Shown here one piece after another: positions 7,651 to 16,114 of a DNA stretch of 64,000 nucleotides (position 1 is the first letter of the stretch; each line of letters begins with the position of its first letter). A program made the translations under genes and the position numbers. The notes beneath the pieces are model-generated. The model did not search any database and was not told where the DNA came from. It worked only from the letters and a program-made list of their open reading frames with translations. The DNA comes from Marinagarivorans sp034519605 (GTDB lineage: Bacteria > Pseudomonadota > Gammaproteobacteria > Pseudomonadales > Cellvibrionaceae): the NCBI GenBank assembly GCA_034519605.1, contig JAXHOG010000072.1, positions 81,255 through 145,254 of the forward strand, written 5' to 3'.

Positions 7651-9618
7651 TCAACGAGTCAAAGTAGAATTGGGCGACGAAGGCAATACTTGTCGGGCGC
7701 GATAACGCTTATCCAAGACAGCAATCACGCCACCCAAGGCCATAAACACTGCACCCAACCAAATCCAGCGTACAAACGGCTTGTAATGCACACGAATCGA
7801 CCAAGCGCGAGTATCCAGTTCATCACCTAAAGCGACATACAAATCGCGCGTAAAGCCTGCGTCAATCGCGGCTTCGGTCATGGTATTACCCCCCGACAAA
7901 TACTGGCGCTTTTCTGGTTTAAGTACGGACTCCAGCTTGCCATTGGCGAACACATGTATCTCGCCCACCTCGGCGGTGTAGTTCGGGCCATTAACATTAG
8001 CCACTTCAATCAACTCAAACTCATGCCCCCCTACGGTTGCGCGCTGCTGAAACTCCAAGCGCAAATCTCGATGATCGCTATAAATCGTATTTAAGGTGGC
8101 GCCCAATAGGATTACCGCAAAGCCAAAATGCGCGACTTGCATGCCGTAATAACTTAAAGGAAAAGAAAGGAGTGCTTTGAGTTTGTTTTTGCTAAAGCGA
8201 GTTTTGCGAATAACATCACTCACAATCATCAGGCAAACCCAGCTTCCCATAGTTACAGCGGCGGCGGCCGACCAATGAAACTTATCACCCAACAAAGGAA
8301 ACATTAGACCCAATGCAACGGCACCGCACAGAGGCGCGAACAACCATATTTTAAGCGCCGCTACATTGGTTTTTTTCCAATTCAGCAGCATTCCAACGCC
8401 TAACAAAACAGCTACGCCGGTCATTAAGGGCACAAAAAACAAATCAAAAAACGGCGGCCCAACGGATAGTTTTTCATCCCAAATAAATTCCACCAATACG
8501 GGGTATAAAGTACCGAATAACACCATGGCGGCAGCTAATACAAATAATATGTTATTGAATAATAAAAAGGTTTCACGCGACAGCCAAGTAAAACCGGGCA
8601 CGCTACGAATGACTGGCACACGCAACGCGTAAAGCGTTAATGATCCGCCAATAACAACACCCAAAAAGCAGAGAATATATAAACCACGAGTAGGATCAGT
8701 GGCAAAAGCATGCACCGATGTAAGCACCCCAGAACGGACTATGAAGGTACCCATTAAGCTTAAAGAAAACGCAAAAATGGCTAGCAGAATAGTCCAGCTT
8801 TTAAAGACGCCGCGTTTTTCGGTCACCGCTAGCGAGTGGATTAATGCGGTACCCACCAACCACGGCATAAAGGAAGCATTTTCAACGGGATCCCAAAACC
8901 ACCAGCCACCCCAGCCTAGCTCGTAATAAGCCCACCAACTGCCCAAGGCAATACCAATAGTCAAAAAAGCCCACGCCATATTGGTCCAAGGACGAGACCA
9001 GCGCGCCCAAGCACTATCAAGCCTGCCACCCAATAAAGCCGCGATAGCAAAAGCAAACGCTACAGAAAAACCAACATAGCCCATGTAGAGCATCGGTGGG
9101 TGAATAATCAAACCGAAGTCTTGCAGCAAAGGATTAAGATCCCCCCCCTCAGACGGCACGCCGGGAAAATTGCGATCAAAAGGATTAGAGGTTGCAATCA
9201 TAAATAGGAAAAAACCCACCGCGATCATGCCGAGCACAGACAGCACTCGCGACAGCATTTCTGACGGTAAGTCTTTAGAAAATAACGATACCGCCAAAGT
9301 CCAAGTACATAGCGTTAATACCCACAAGAGTAAAGAGCCTTCGTGCCCCCCCCAAACGGCACTAATTTTGTATCTATCGGGCAACAAAGTATTAGAGTTA
9401 TTCGCCACATACTTGACCGAGAAATCATCCTGTAAAAAGGAATAAGCCAGAATCACAAAAGCAATGGCGGTAAAAACAAACATGCCGGCAACCAAGGAGC
9501 GCGCAGAATCCATCCACAACTGCCGCCCCGTAAAACTGCCCACCATGGGCACAACCGACAAAAAAACAGCCATCACTAGGGCTATTATGATGGCAAAATT
9601 ACCGTATTCAGGAATCAT
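7651..9618 (-). CDS. ccmF: Heme lyase subunit CcmF
   Basis: Large polytopic inner-membrane protein that joins heme from holo-CcmE to apocytochrome c. There are about 14-15 hydrophobic segments. The WWD signature (GWGGWWFWDPVENASFMPW) and a second conserved segment (WGGHEGSLLLWVLTL) are present, and 655 residues is normal. The start codon overlaps the 3' end of ccmE by 11 bases, typical of this operon. Confidence 0.97.
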   Translation of the reverse strand: MIPEYGNFAIIIALVMAVFLSVVPMVGSFTGRQLWMDSARSLVAGMFVFTAIAFVILAYSFLQDDFSVKYVANNSNTLLPDRYKISAVWGGHEGSLLLWVLTLCTWTLAVSLFSKDLPSEMLSRVLSVLGMIAVGFFLFMIATSNPFDRNFPGVPSEGGDLNPLLQDFGLIIHPPMLYMGYVGFSVAFAFAIAALLGGRLDSAWARWSRPWTNMAWAFLTIGIALGSWWAYYELGWGGWWFWDPVENASFMPWLVGTALIHSLAVTEKRGVFKSWTILLAIFAFSLSLMGTFIVRSGVLTSVHAFATDPTRGLYILCFLGVVIGGSLTLYALRVPVIRSVPGFTWLSRETFLLFNNILFVLAAAMVLFGTLYPVLVEFIWDEKLSVGPPFFDLFFVPLMTGVAVLLGVGMLLNWKKTNVAALKIWLFAPLCGAVALGLMFPLLGDKFHWSAAAAVTMGSWVCLMIVSDVIRKTRFSKNKLKALLSFPLSYYGMQVAHFGFAVILLGATLNTIYSDHRDLRLEFQQRATVGGHEFELIEVANVNGPNYTAEVGEIHVFANGKLESVLKPEKRQYLSGGNTMTEAAIDAGFTRDLYVALGDELDTRAWSIRVHYKPFVRWIWLGAVFMALGGVIAVLDKRYRARQVLPSSPNSTLTR

Positions 9619-10072
9619 ATTTCATGGTCTCGCAAGATTTAACATGCTCACTCGTGTTTTGAATCGTATCTTCAACTTCTTTAGGTGTGTAGGTTTCATC
9701 GTGCTTGGCGAGCACTTTGGTCGCCACCATTAAACCATCATCATTCAGCTTGCCAGTAATCACCGCCGCTTCACCTTCGCCAAATAAATCAGGCAATATG
9801 CCGTCGTAAGTCACTGGCAAGCGAGAGACGCCGTCGGTAACCACAAAACGCGTTTCGAGCTTATCTGTAGCTTTAACGATACTGCCAGGCACTACGCAGC
9901 CGCCGGCACGTATCGATCTATGTATTGGCGCTTCGCCATTAATAATACGAGTCACGGAATAAAAATAATCTCCCATCGAGCCCATGGCGTAAACCACCAA
10001 ACCTGCAATGGCCGAAGAGGCCACCATAATAATTAAAACCACTATCAAGCGTTGTTTTCTAACGGGATGCAT
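9608..10072 (-). CDS. ccmE: Periplasmic heme chaperone CcmE
   Basis: Single-anchor periplasmic OB-fold protein that carries heme covalently on a histidine. The heme-binding His124 lies in LAKHDETYTP, with Tyr128 as partner. The N-terminal anchor is about residues 9-30 and the length is 154. It starts 3 bp after ccmD and overlaps ccmF. Confidence 0.96.
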   Translation of the reverse strand: MHPVRKQRLIVVLIIMVASSAIAGLVVYAMGSMGDYFYSVTRIINGEAPIHRSIRAGGCVVPGSIVKATDKLETRFVVTDGVSRLPVTYDGILPDLFGEGEAAVITGKLNDDGLMVATKVLAKHDETYTPKEVEDTIQNTSEHVKSCETMKYDS

Positions 10073-10075
10073 CCT

Positions 10076-10267
10076 CTAAACCTCTGATTGCAATGACTGC
10101 CTTGAAAGCAAGGCGCGCTGCTGCTTAACAAACATAGCTTTACGGCGTATAGGTGCGGCCGCTAAGGCTATAAAAACTACCAAAGTAACGGCATAGCTTG
10201 CCCAAACATAGGGACCGTGTCCGTCCATCCACCAAAAATCGTGAAGGCTACTAAAGTAAAACGTCAT
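10076..10267 (-). CDS. ccmD: Heme exporter subunit CcmD
   Basis: Small single-span membrane protein (63 residues) needed to release holo-CcmE from the CcmABC complex. The family start FxSLHDFWWMDGHGPYVW and the helix VWASYAVTLVVFIALAAAP, followed by a basic tail, are present. It is packed between ccmC (2 bp) and ccmE (3 bp). Confidence 0.93.
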   Translation of the reverse strand: MTFYFSSLHDFWWMDGHGPYVWASYAVTLVVFIALAAAPIRRKAMFVKQQRALLSRQSLQSEV

Positions 10268-10269
10268 GG

Positions 10270-11013
10270 CTATTTCTCCCCCAAAACAATATCTTTAACC
10301 CATTGAGTTTTAGCTTCGCGATGCAAAACCTCTACACGTGTACGGGCCAATAGCAACCACGCGAAAAACACATAGACCGCCAAAATCATAAAAATTAACG
10401 GGTAAGCCATTTCCGGCGCGATGCTAGATTTTTCCATAAGCTTTAAGGTCGCTGGTTGATGCAAGGTAAACCACCAATCCACCGATTTGTAAATAATCGG
10501 AACATTAACCATGCCGACCAAAGCCAAAATGGCGCAGATTTTATCGGCAGAATCTTGGTTTTGATAAGCTTCTTGCAAGGCAATAACACCTAGGTACAAA
10601 AACAATAAAATCAACATAGAAGTAATGCGCGCATCCCACACCCAATAAGCGCCCCACGTAGGCTTGCCCCAAACAGCACCGGTAAACAAGGCTACAAACG
10701 TGAGGGCTGCACCAATCGGGGCAGCCATTTTCATGACCATAAATGACAACTTCATCCGCCAAATAAGCCCTATGGCGCCGCTTAAGGCCATTACGTAATA
10801 GCCCGCCATCGCCACTGCAGCGGCTGGCACATGAATATAAATGATACGGTAGCTGTTGCCTTGCTTAAGCTCTGCGGGAGTAAAGCCAAGCCCCCAAACT
10901 ACGCCAACGCTTAACATAACCAACGCCAAGCCACCCAAAACCTTTGCCCAGCTTGCTGTTTTTTCATAAAACCATTTAGGCGACCCTAAACGGTGAAACC
11001 ATTGCCACGCCAC
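10270..11013 (-). CDS. ccmC: Heme exporter membrane protein CcmC
   Basis: Six-helix inner-membrane protein that presents heme to CcmE. The family WWD-like tryptophan-rich segment is seen as WGKPTWGAYWVWDARITS, with GNSYRIIYIHVPAA before it and VDWWFTLHQP after it. I chose the GTG at 11013 (VAWQWFHRLGSPKWF), with AGGTGG 8 bases upstream. It gives 247 residues, matching the roughly 245-residue family; the frame extends 27 codons further without support. Bases 11014-11165, before ccmB, hold no gene. Confidence 0.94.
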   Translation of the reverse strand: MAWQWFHRLGSPKWFYEKTASWAKVLGGLALVMLSVGVVWGLGFTPAELKQGNSYRIIYIHVPAAAVAMAGYYVMALSGAIGLIWRMKLSFMVMKMAAPIGAALTFVALFTGAVWGKPTWGAYWVWDARITSMLILLFLYLGVIALQEAYQNQDSADKICAILALVGMVNVPIIYKSVDWWFTLHQPATLKLMEKSSIAPEMAYPLIFMILAVYVFFAWLLLARTRVEVLHREAKTQWVKDIVLGEK

Positions 11014-11165
11014 GTATATACCCACCTTATTTATTGGTTTTATAAATTCTAAAGCCGTGATTAGACAGCCATTTGAAGCCTTAATTGCACACAAATATTG
11101 GTAATGTGATCAAAACAGCAAATGAAGAAAAGCCATCTTGACCAACCCAAAGCAATTGAAGTCGG

Positions 11166-11867
11166 TTATGAATTGACACTAATTTTTAGAGCACCCGCCA
11201 CAGCAAAAGGCGCCAAAACTAAAGAAACGAGCAACATCGCACTTAAAATCGCCAACTGAGCGCCAATCGGAAAACCTTCAACAGCGCTATTGACGGCGCC
11301 AGCGCCAAAAATCAACACGGGTACATAAAGCGGCATCACAACTAACGACAAAATAAGTCCGCCTTTGCGTAAGCCTACCGTCAATGCGGCGCCAATAGAG
11401 CCTATAAGACTCAAGCTGCCAGTACCAATCACCAGCGAAATCATCATTGGTATATAACCATCTGGGGGCAAATAGAGCATCACGCCCAACAACGGTGTCA
11501 ACAAAGTTAAGGGGATACCCGTAATCAGCCAATGCGCAGCCATTTTAGTGAGTACCAGCCAAGCTAAAGGTTGCGGACTTAGGATCATTTGCTCAAGCGA
11601 ACCATCTTCAAAATCGCTGCGAAACAAACCATCAAGCGACAATAAGGTAGCCAACAGTGCAATCACCCAAATCAAACCCGGCGCCAATTGCGATAACACG
11701 GCTTTTTCTGGACTCACACCCAAGGGCAAAAATACCACCACCATCAAGAAAAAAATTAATGGGTTAGCCAGCTCGCCTTTATGGCGAATGGCCACCACTA
11801 GCTCACGCTTAAAGCATACCCATAACGCACGCGTTAAGCTTGATGATTCAATCATGCCCTGCCCCAT
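11166..11867 (-). CDS. ccmB: Heme exporter membrane protein CcmB
   Basis: Six-helix permease subunit of the CcmAB ABC transporter that powers release of heme-loaded CcmE. Recognisable family segments are FKRELVVAIRHKGELANPL, SLDGLFRSDFEDGSLEQM and ALTVGLRKGGLILSL. The length of 233 is slightly long; an ATG at 11855 (MIESSSLTRALW), inside the ccmA stop region, is an equally possible start. It overlaps the ccmA 3' end. Confidence 0.95.
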   Translation of the reverse strand: MGQGMIESSSLTRALWVCFKRELVVAIRHKGELANPLIFFLMVVVFLPLGVSPEKAVLSQLAPGLIWVIALLATLLSLDGLFRSDFEDGSLEQMILSPQPLAWLVLTKMAAHWLITGIPLTLLTPLLGVMLYLPPDGYIPMMISLVIGTGSLSLIGSIGAALTVGLRKGGLILSLVVMPLYVPVLIFGAGAVNSAVEGFPIGAQLAILSAMLLVSLVLAPFAVAGALKISVNS

Positions 11868-12486
11868 TCAAACGATCCAGCTCAACCACTCGAAAGCGCG
11901 CAACGGATAAAGGATGATGCGTAGTTAAAATCACCGCTCCGCCCGCCTGAGCATGCGCTTCAATCTTTTGCTCTAAGCGAACAACGCCCTGCTTATCTAT
12001 CGCCGTAAAAGGCTCATCCAATACCCACAGCGGCGAGGTGGCGAGATACAAACGCGCCAAGCCTACTCGCCGATGCTGCCCTGCCGACATTTGATGGCAT
12101 GGAATATCGGCATAACCGACTAAACCCACCTCGGCTAATACGGCTTCAATCGGTAAACTGGATGCATGACCTTTAACGCCATCAAACCACGTCAGGTTTT
12201 CGCGAGCTGTCAGGGATTTTTTGACTCCGGATTGGTGGCCCAAATAAAGCAATTGACTTAAAAACTCGAAACGTACTTGGGATACTGGTTGCTCGCGCCA
12301 CAAAATATCGCCATCAAAACTATCGTATAAGCCGCAGAGTGTACGCAGAAGGGTCGTTTTGCCCGCGCCATTGGCGCCAGCAATCTGAACAATCTCACCG
12401 CTTGCAATCGCTAAAGTCAGCGGTTTAAACAAGGGTAGATCATCGCGTAGACAGGTAAATTGATTTAGCTGCAGCAAAAGCGGCAA
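11848..12486 (-). CDS. ccmA: Heme exporter ATP-binding protein CcmA
   Basis: Cytoplasmic ABC ATPase of the heme-handling CcmABCD complex and first gene of the ccm cluster. Walker A is GANGAGKT (residues 37-44). The signature is MSAGQHRRVGLARL, a variant with Ala-Gly-Gln in place of Gly-Gly-Gln. Walker B is PLWVLDEPFTAID and the switch His lies in ILTTHHPL. The length is 212. It diverges from the FliK-like gene across 175 bp (12487-12661) in which I see no clear promoter. Confidence 0.96.
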   Translation of the reverse strand: MPLLLQLNQFTCLRDDLPLFKPLTLAIASGEIVQIAGANGAGKTTLLRTLCGLYDSFDGDILWREQPVSQVRFEFLSQLLYLGHQSGVKKSLTARENLTWFDGVKGHASSLPIEAVLAEVGLVGYADIPCHQMSAGQHRRVGLARLYLATSPLWVLDEPFTAIDKQGVVRLEQKIEAHAQAGGAVILTTHHPLSVARFRVVELDRLNGAGHD

Positions 12487-12661
12487 CTCCTTTCAAGCAG
12501 TTATTGTTATCACTCGCGCGTTTTACAGAGTGCCGCGCCAAGCCTAGTGTTATTACAGCAAGATCCAGAGGGCGCACAGTGTAGACGTTTAGCCTAACGA
12601 TGGCGAGCGCAGCGGGCCGCAACAGCGTCTAGACTGGCAAGAGACATTAGCGGACTTAAAC

Positions 12662-14374
12662 ATGAATATCTCAGGTATTTCGCCTACTTTACCCACCCAA
12701 AACATTACCCCAAGTGCTGCCTCAGCACCCGCTAGCAGTACCGTCTTGCTTGCTAATCTTGCGGCACAACTGAACATTCAAGCACCGACACCGTTTGAGG
12801 CCAAAGTGCTTGCGGCAGGTACTTTAAACCCAGCAAACCTCACTGCAACACTGGCGCAAACACTCAACCAATCATCCATCAGCACAGGCAGCGCAAGCCC
12901 TGTATTTAACGCAACCAACCCCTTGCCGCTATCAACCAATCCACTTCAGTGGGCAAGATTACAGATTGCGAACAGCCCCGCTATTTTAGTCGTTAGCCAA
13001 AGTTTGCCAAAGCTTCTGCAGATAGGGCAAGTGCTTGCCGTCGTCTTAGACTCTAGCGGCAAGCTCTCCGTCGTCACGCCCGCGAATAACAACCTTAACA
13101 ACAGCAAATCTAACCTTAATTACAGCAACTCTAACCTTAATTACAGCAACGCAAGCAATCTAGGCGCGGTAATATCAACGAACACCAATACCGCCAAATT
13201 GCCGAATATAGCGATAGTACAACCGTCATCTATTCAACTTTCGCCTGCGCCGCCAACAACACCTCATGCGTCAGCGAGCGCAATAATTGTAAAAACAATC
13301 TCATCGACAATCTCATCGACAATCTCATCGACAATCTCATCGATAACCACTGGGCTGCCACAGCCAAAAACGTCCGAAACCAATATAAATCCAGTGCTCG
13401 ATTTGCCTGCCGCTCGGCCCGCCACCCTGAATGCCATAAGGCAACTCACTCAAAGCCTGACGCAACAAACGACGCCCCCAACCTTACCCTCGAGCATCAT
13501 CAACAAAGAGATTTCACCCAATACGCCTCAAACGCTTCCTAGCACAGCGGGTTTAACGACTGTGGCGCAGCTCAATAACGCATTCAAGCTATTACCGGCT
13601 AGCCTGCAACAGCAATTATTACCCCCTAAAATACAAGCCTTAATAGCGCAACTCCCACTACAGCCTGGCTCCTCGACATTAGCCGCCGAGCTGAGCGAAA
13701 CCCTTAAGCCTGCAACTATCGACACCAGCATGGTGAACCTACAACGTACTGTTGGCTTACTCAAACGTATCGCCGGTGGCGAAAAAATAGCCACGACTAA
13801 TGCCAGCACATTTTTAAATCTAATCGCCGGATTGCCTTCGCTCGGCGCAAAACATGAGCAGATCCAACAAAGCCGTATCGCCATCGCCAAGTGGCTAGCA
13901 GGAGAATTTACCAGTGCAATAACTCAACGCAGCCTTAACCACAGCGCCAGTCTTGGCCAGCAAGCCGAAGCCCGCGATACCGCCTTTATTCAACAAGACG
14001 TACCACTAAAATGGGGCGATGCAATCGCCAATTTGCACATAACAGTCGAAGAACACCGCGAGCAAGCCGAAGCCAAAAATCACAAAAAAGCTCAAAACCG
14101 AGCAAAGTCCAATCAATGGTCGGTCAATATGACGCTCGAACTGCCAGACAACAAAACCCTCGGCGTCGAAATTAAATTAGCGGCGATAGAAATAGATATT
14201 GGTCTATGGAGTAGCGATGAAGCGCTGCTAAAAAGCATCAATCGCAACATTGAATACCTAAGATCCAACTTGCAGAGCGCTGGCCTAAGCATCAATTCAC
14301 TGGAATGCCGACAAGGTCTGCGCCCCAGCCAACAACAAGGCCTCAGTCAAACCTTGATCGACCTAGTCACATGA
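12662..14374 (+). CDS. FliK-like hook-length control paralogue
   Basis: A 570-residue protein with a long Ser/Thr/Asn/Pro-rich, low-complexity N-terminal part and a C-terminal Flg_hook-type domain (about 470-560: VNMTLELPDNKTLGVEIKLAAIEIDIGLW in pieces, then LRSNLQSAGLSINSLECRQG). In FliK this domain contacts the FlhB cytoplasmic domain to switch flagellar export from rod/hook to filament substrates. It is a second FliK-type gene; the canonical fliK is at 21951-23399. Its stop overlaps the start of a stand-alone FlhB-C-like gene (ATGA), so the pair is translationally coupled. The N-terminal half contains two in-frame tandem repeats. Function as a true ruler or as a regulator is unknown. Confidence 0.75.
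   Translation: MNISGISPTLPTQNITPSAASAPASSTVLLANLAAQLNIQAPTPFEAKVLAAGTLNPANLTATLAQTLNQSSISTGSASPVFNATNPLPLSTNPLQWARLQIANSPAILVVSQSLPKLLQIGQVLAVVLDSSGKLSVVTPANNNLNNSKSNLNYSNSNLNYSNASNLGAVISTNTNTAKLPNIAIVQPSSIQLSPAPPTTPHASASAIIVKTISSTISSTISSTISSITTGLPQPKTSETNINPVLDLPAARPATLNAIRQLTQSLTQQTTPPTLPSSIINKEISPNTPQTLPSTAGLTTVAQLNNAFKLLPASLQQQLLPPKIQALIAQLPLQPGSSTLAAELSETLKPATIDTSMVNLQRTVGLLKRIAGGEKIATTNASTFLNLIAGLPSLGAKHEQIQQSRIAIAKWLAGEFTSAITQRSLNHSASLGQQAEARDTAFIQQDVPLKWGDAIANLHITVEEHREQAEAKNHKKAQNRAKSNQWSVNMTLELPDNKTLGVEIKLAAIEIDIGLWSSDEALLKSINRNIEYLRSNLQSAGLSINSLECRQGLRPSQQQGLSQTLIDLVT
13091..13153 (+). repeat. 3 x 21-bp tandem repeat inside the FliK-like gene
   Basis: Three head-to-tail 21-base units encode NLNNSKS, NLNYSNS and NLNYSNA. 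Units two and three are nearly identical and the first is diverged. The repeats keep frame and lie in the low-complexity linker. Confidence 0.9.
13297..13344 (+). repeat. 4 x 12-bp tandem repeat inside the FliK-like gene
   Basis: Four consecutive copies of AATCTCATCGAC (the last ends in T) encode repeats of ISST. Copies are essentially identical, so the array is recent and can change in steps of four residues without breaking the frame. Confidence 0.93.
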
Positions 14375-14676
14375 GCTCGCCAACGGCAAGTTCAAACCCA
14401 ACACCCAAAGAGCTCAGTCGCGCCGTTGCACTTGGCTACGATGGCAAAAACGCACCCACGGTCATTGCCAAAGGCGATAACGAAACCGCCGAACAAATTC
14501 TGGCAATTGCTATGGAACACAATATTCCGATCTGTGAAAATCCAGCGCTCGCACAACTACTGAATTTATTGGAAGTAGGCGACAATATTCCCCGCGAACT
14601 CTATGTCGCTGTGGCTCACATTATTGCCTTCGCCTATAGCATGGACAGACCAATACCCACAGATGATCTCATCTAA
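14371..14676 (+). CDS. Stand-alone FlhB cytoplasmic-domain-like protein
   Basis: This 101-residue soluble protein matches the C-terminal domain of FlhB/YscU export-gate proteins (RAVALGYDGKNAPTVIAKG, then NIPICENPALAQLL, then IPRELYVAVAHIIAFAYSMD) without any membrane part. The autocleavage motif NPTH found in full FlhB (gene at 16115-17248) is absent; the equivalent place reads SRAVALGYDG. I chose ATG 14371, which overlaps the FliK-like stop, over an upstream ATG lying inside that gene. Such 'FhlB-like' proteins are known next to FliK-like genes in other flagellated Gammaproteobacteria. Their role is not settled. Confidence 0.82.
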   Translation: MSSPTASSNPTPKELSRAVALGYDGKNAPTVIAKGDNETAEQILAIAMEHNIPICENPALAQLLNLLEVGDNIPRELYVAVAHIIAFAYSMDRPIPTDDLI

Positions 14677-14743
14677 CAAAAAAGATCTTGAAGATTGTCA
14701 GGCTGTGGTTAAGCACTAGAAGGCAAAACCGTGAGCGCGATCT

Positions 14744-15190
14744 TCACTTCTGAATAATCAAATTATTAAAAAATACATCCTCGACACCTTCAAGATCTGC
14801 CTCAGCTTTAATAATCGCGCGAATTTCCTTAAGTGCGTCCTGCCTTAAAGCCTCTTTACCTTCCTGCGAATCCAAGGTTTCATCGGTTTGGCTGGCAAAT
14901 AAACGGACTAAATTATTGCGAATATAAGGTAGATGATGCAGCGCCGCCGCCGCCGTTTCAGCGTTAGCTAAACGCGCCGTTAAATCTATTTTGAGATAAC
15001 GCAAACGGCCCACGCCACCATAATTCACCACAAAGGCAGGCTTTAGCGGCAAATAAATCGCCTTAGGCGGCGCAGTTGCATCAACCGGCTCATCCGCCGC
15101 ATAGGCCGAAATACCGCACATTGCCGCCAGCACGCACGTCGCCGCGGCAAGCCACTTAATTAACCCTAATACACTTTTTTGGCCCAACAT
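14744..15190 (-). CDS. Exported FliL-like protein (second FliL paralogue)
   Basis: A 148-residue protein with a cleavable-looking signal peptide (WLAAATCVLAAMCGISAYA|AD) and a FliL domain (YLPLKPAFVVNYGG, LRYLKIDLTARL, KEALRQDALKEIRAIIK, VEDVFFNNLIIQ). The canonical FliL at 21277-21780 has the same landmarks, but there the N-terminus is a retained membrane anchor. I chose ATG 15190 because AGAGGTG lies at good spacing. It sits convergent to the FlhB-C-like gene and divergent from dsbB. It is probably a periplasmic, stator- or motor-associated paralogue; that role is inferred from the family only. Confidence 0.8.
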   Translation of the reverse strand: MLGQKSVLGLIKWLAAATCVLAAMCGISAYAADEPVDATAPPKAIYLPLKPAFVVNYGGVGRLRYLKIDLTARLANAETAAAALHHLPYIRNNLVRLFASQTDETLDSQEGKEALRQDALKEIRAIIKAEADLEGVEDVFFNNLIIQK

Positions 15191-15303
15191 TTGTGTCACC
15201 TCTTTCTCAAGCAATGATTAGAAGTGTAGTCCAGCCTTGTTTTTAAACTGAACTTTAACTAGGGTAGCGCGTCTTTTTGACCACTCACATTTAGAGGCCA
15301 TAT

Positions 15304-15807
15304 ATGCCAATCACCCAACGTTTACCCTCTTCGCGCCAAACCTTTGCACTGATTGCCGCTGGCTGCTTAGGCCTGATGTTAACCGGCCTCTATATGCAGC
15401 ATTTTATGAAGCTAATCCCCTGTGCATTGTGCATAACACAACGCATATTTATTATCGCGGTAGGCATTACAGCGCTGATTGGTTTTATTCACGCCCCCAA
15501 AGACTGGGGCCAAAAAGTTTACGCGGGCCTTGGCGCCATATTCGCCGTAGTGGGCAGTAGCTTTTCTTATCGGCAACTAGAAATACAAAATTTACCCGCC
15601 GATCAAGTGCCCGCGTGTGGGCCTGACATAAGTTATATGTTTGAAAATTTTCCATTGCGCGATGCGCTCGAAATCCTGCTGCGCGGCGACGGTAATTGCG
15701 CCGAAGTAAGCTGGACCTTTTTAAGTATCAGCATTCCTGGCTGGACATTGGTGGCATTTGCCGGATTACTGGCTTTTAATCTATGGCAATTTTTTCGCCG
15801 CCCATAG
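15304..15807 (+). CDS. dsbB: Disulfide bond formation protein DsbB
   Basis: Four-helix inner-membrane quinone reductase that reoxidises DsbA. Both redox pairs are present: CALC (Cys40/Cys43) after the first helix, and Cys105/Cys132 in the second periplasmic loop (VPACGPD, GDGNCAEVSW). The length is 167. A strong terminator follows 53 bp after the stop, so it is monocistronic. Confidence 0.94.
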   Translation: MPITQRLPSSRQTFALIAAGCLGLMLTGLYMQHFMKLIPCALCITQRIFIIAVGITALIGFIHAPKDWGQKVYAGLGAIFAVVGSSFSYRQLEIQNLPADQVPACGPDISYMFENFPLRDALEILLRGDGNCAEVSWTFLSISIPGWTLVAFAGLLAFNLWQFFRRP

Positions 15808-15860
15808 TTCTTTGCATTAACAATAAAAATTCACCTAAAAAAACATTCACGACAAAAACA

Positions 15861-15898
15861 AAAAAGCCGTAACGTCATTCCAGCGTTACGGCTTTTTT
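15861..15898 (+). terminator. Rho-independent terminator after dsbB
   Basis: A 14-bp stem (AAAAAGCCGTAACG with CGTTACGGCTTTTT) has a 9-base loop and six T residues. Symmetry means it may also act on the minus strand. Confidence 0.9.
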
Positions 15899-15919
15899 AT
15901 GTTCATGTTTTTATAAAAC

Positions 15920-16091
15920 GTAACTATTCAGCACCAAGCCTAAATGCAGTTGGGTGGTTATTTTCTGGGCCGCTCAGGCCATCCATGGGCGCTATACAAG
16001 CGCTCCCGGCGCTTAAATGCCCTGAAAATAACCACCCAACTGCATTTTTACGTGTGATTCGCCTGATTTAATTCGATAACTGAATAGTTAC
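15920..16091. repeat. Palindromic dispersed repeat, copy A
   Basis: The 307-bp gap between dsbB and flhB holds a 172-bp palindromic element. It has perfect 12-bp outer arms (GTAACTATTCAG at 15920-15931, complement at 16080-16091) and perfect 24-bp inner arms (15942-15965 and 16024-16047). Between them are a GGGCGCTATACAAGCGC hairpin and the CATCCATGG motif. The right half (GGCGCTTAAATGCC, AAATAACCACCCAAC, ACGTG) recurs in diverged form at 31746-31822 and 32535-32661. Confidence 0.88.
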
Positions 16092-16114
16092 TATAAAACT
16101 AGACCAAGCAGTCA

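Noticed and set aside
12636..12652. TGGCAAG...TTAGC as a sigma-54 promoter for the FliK-like gene
   Set aside because: The -24/-12 spacing is two bases too long and it would lie only about 10 bp from the start codon.
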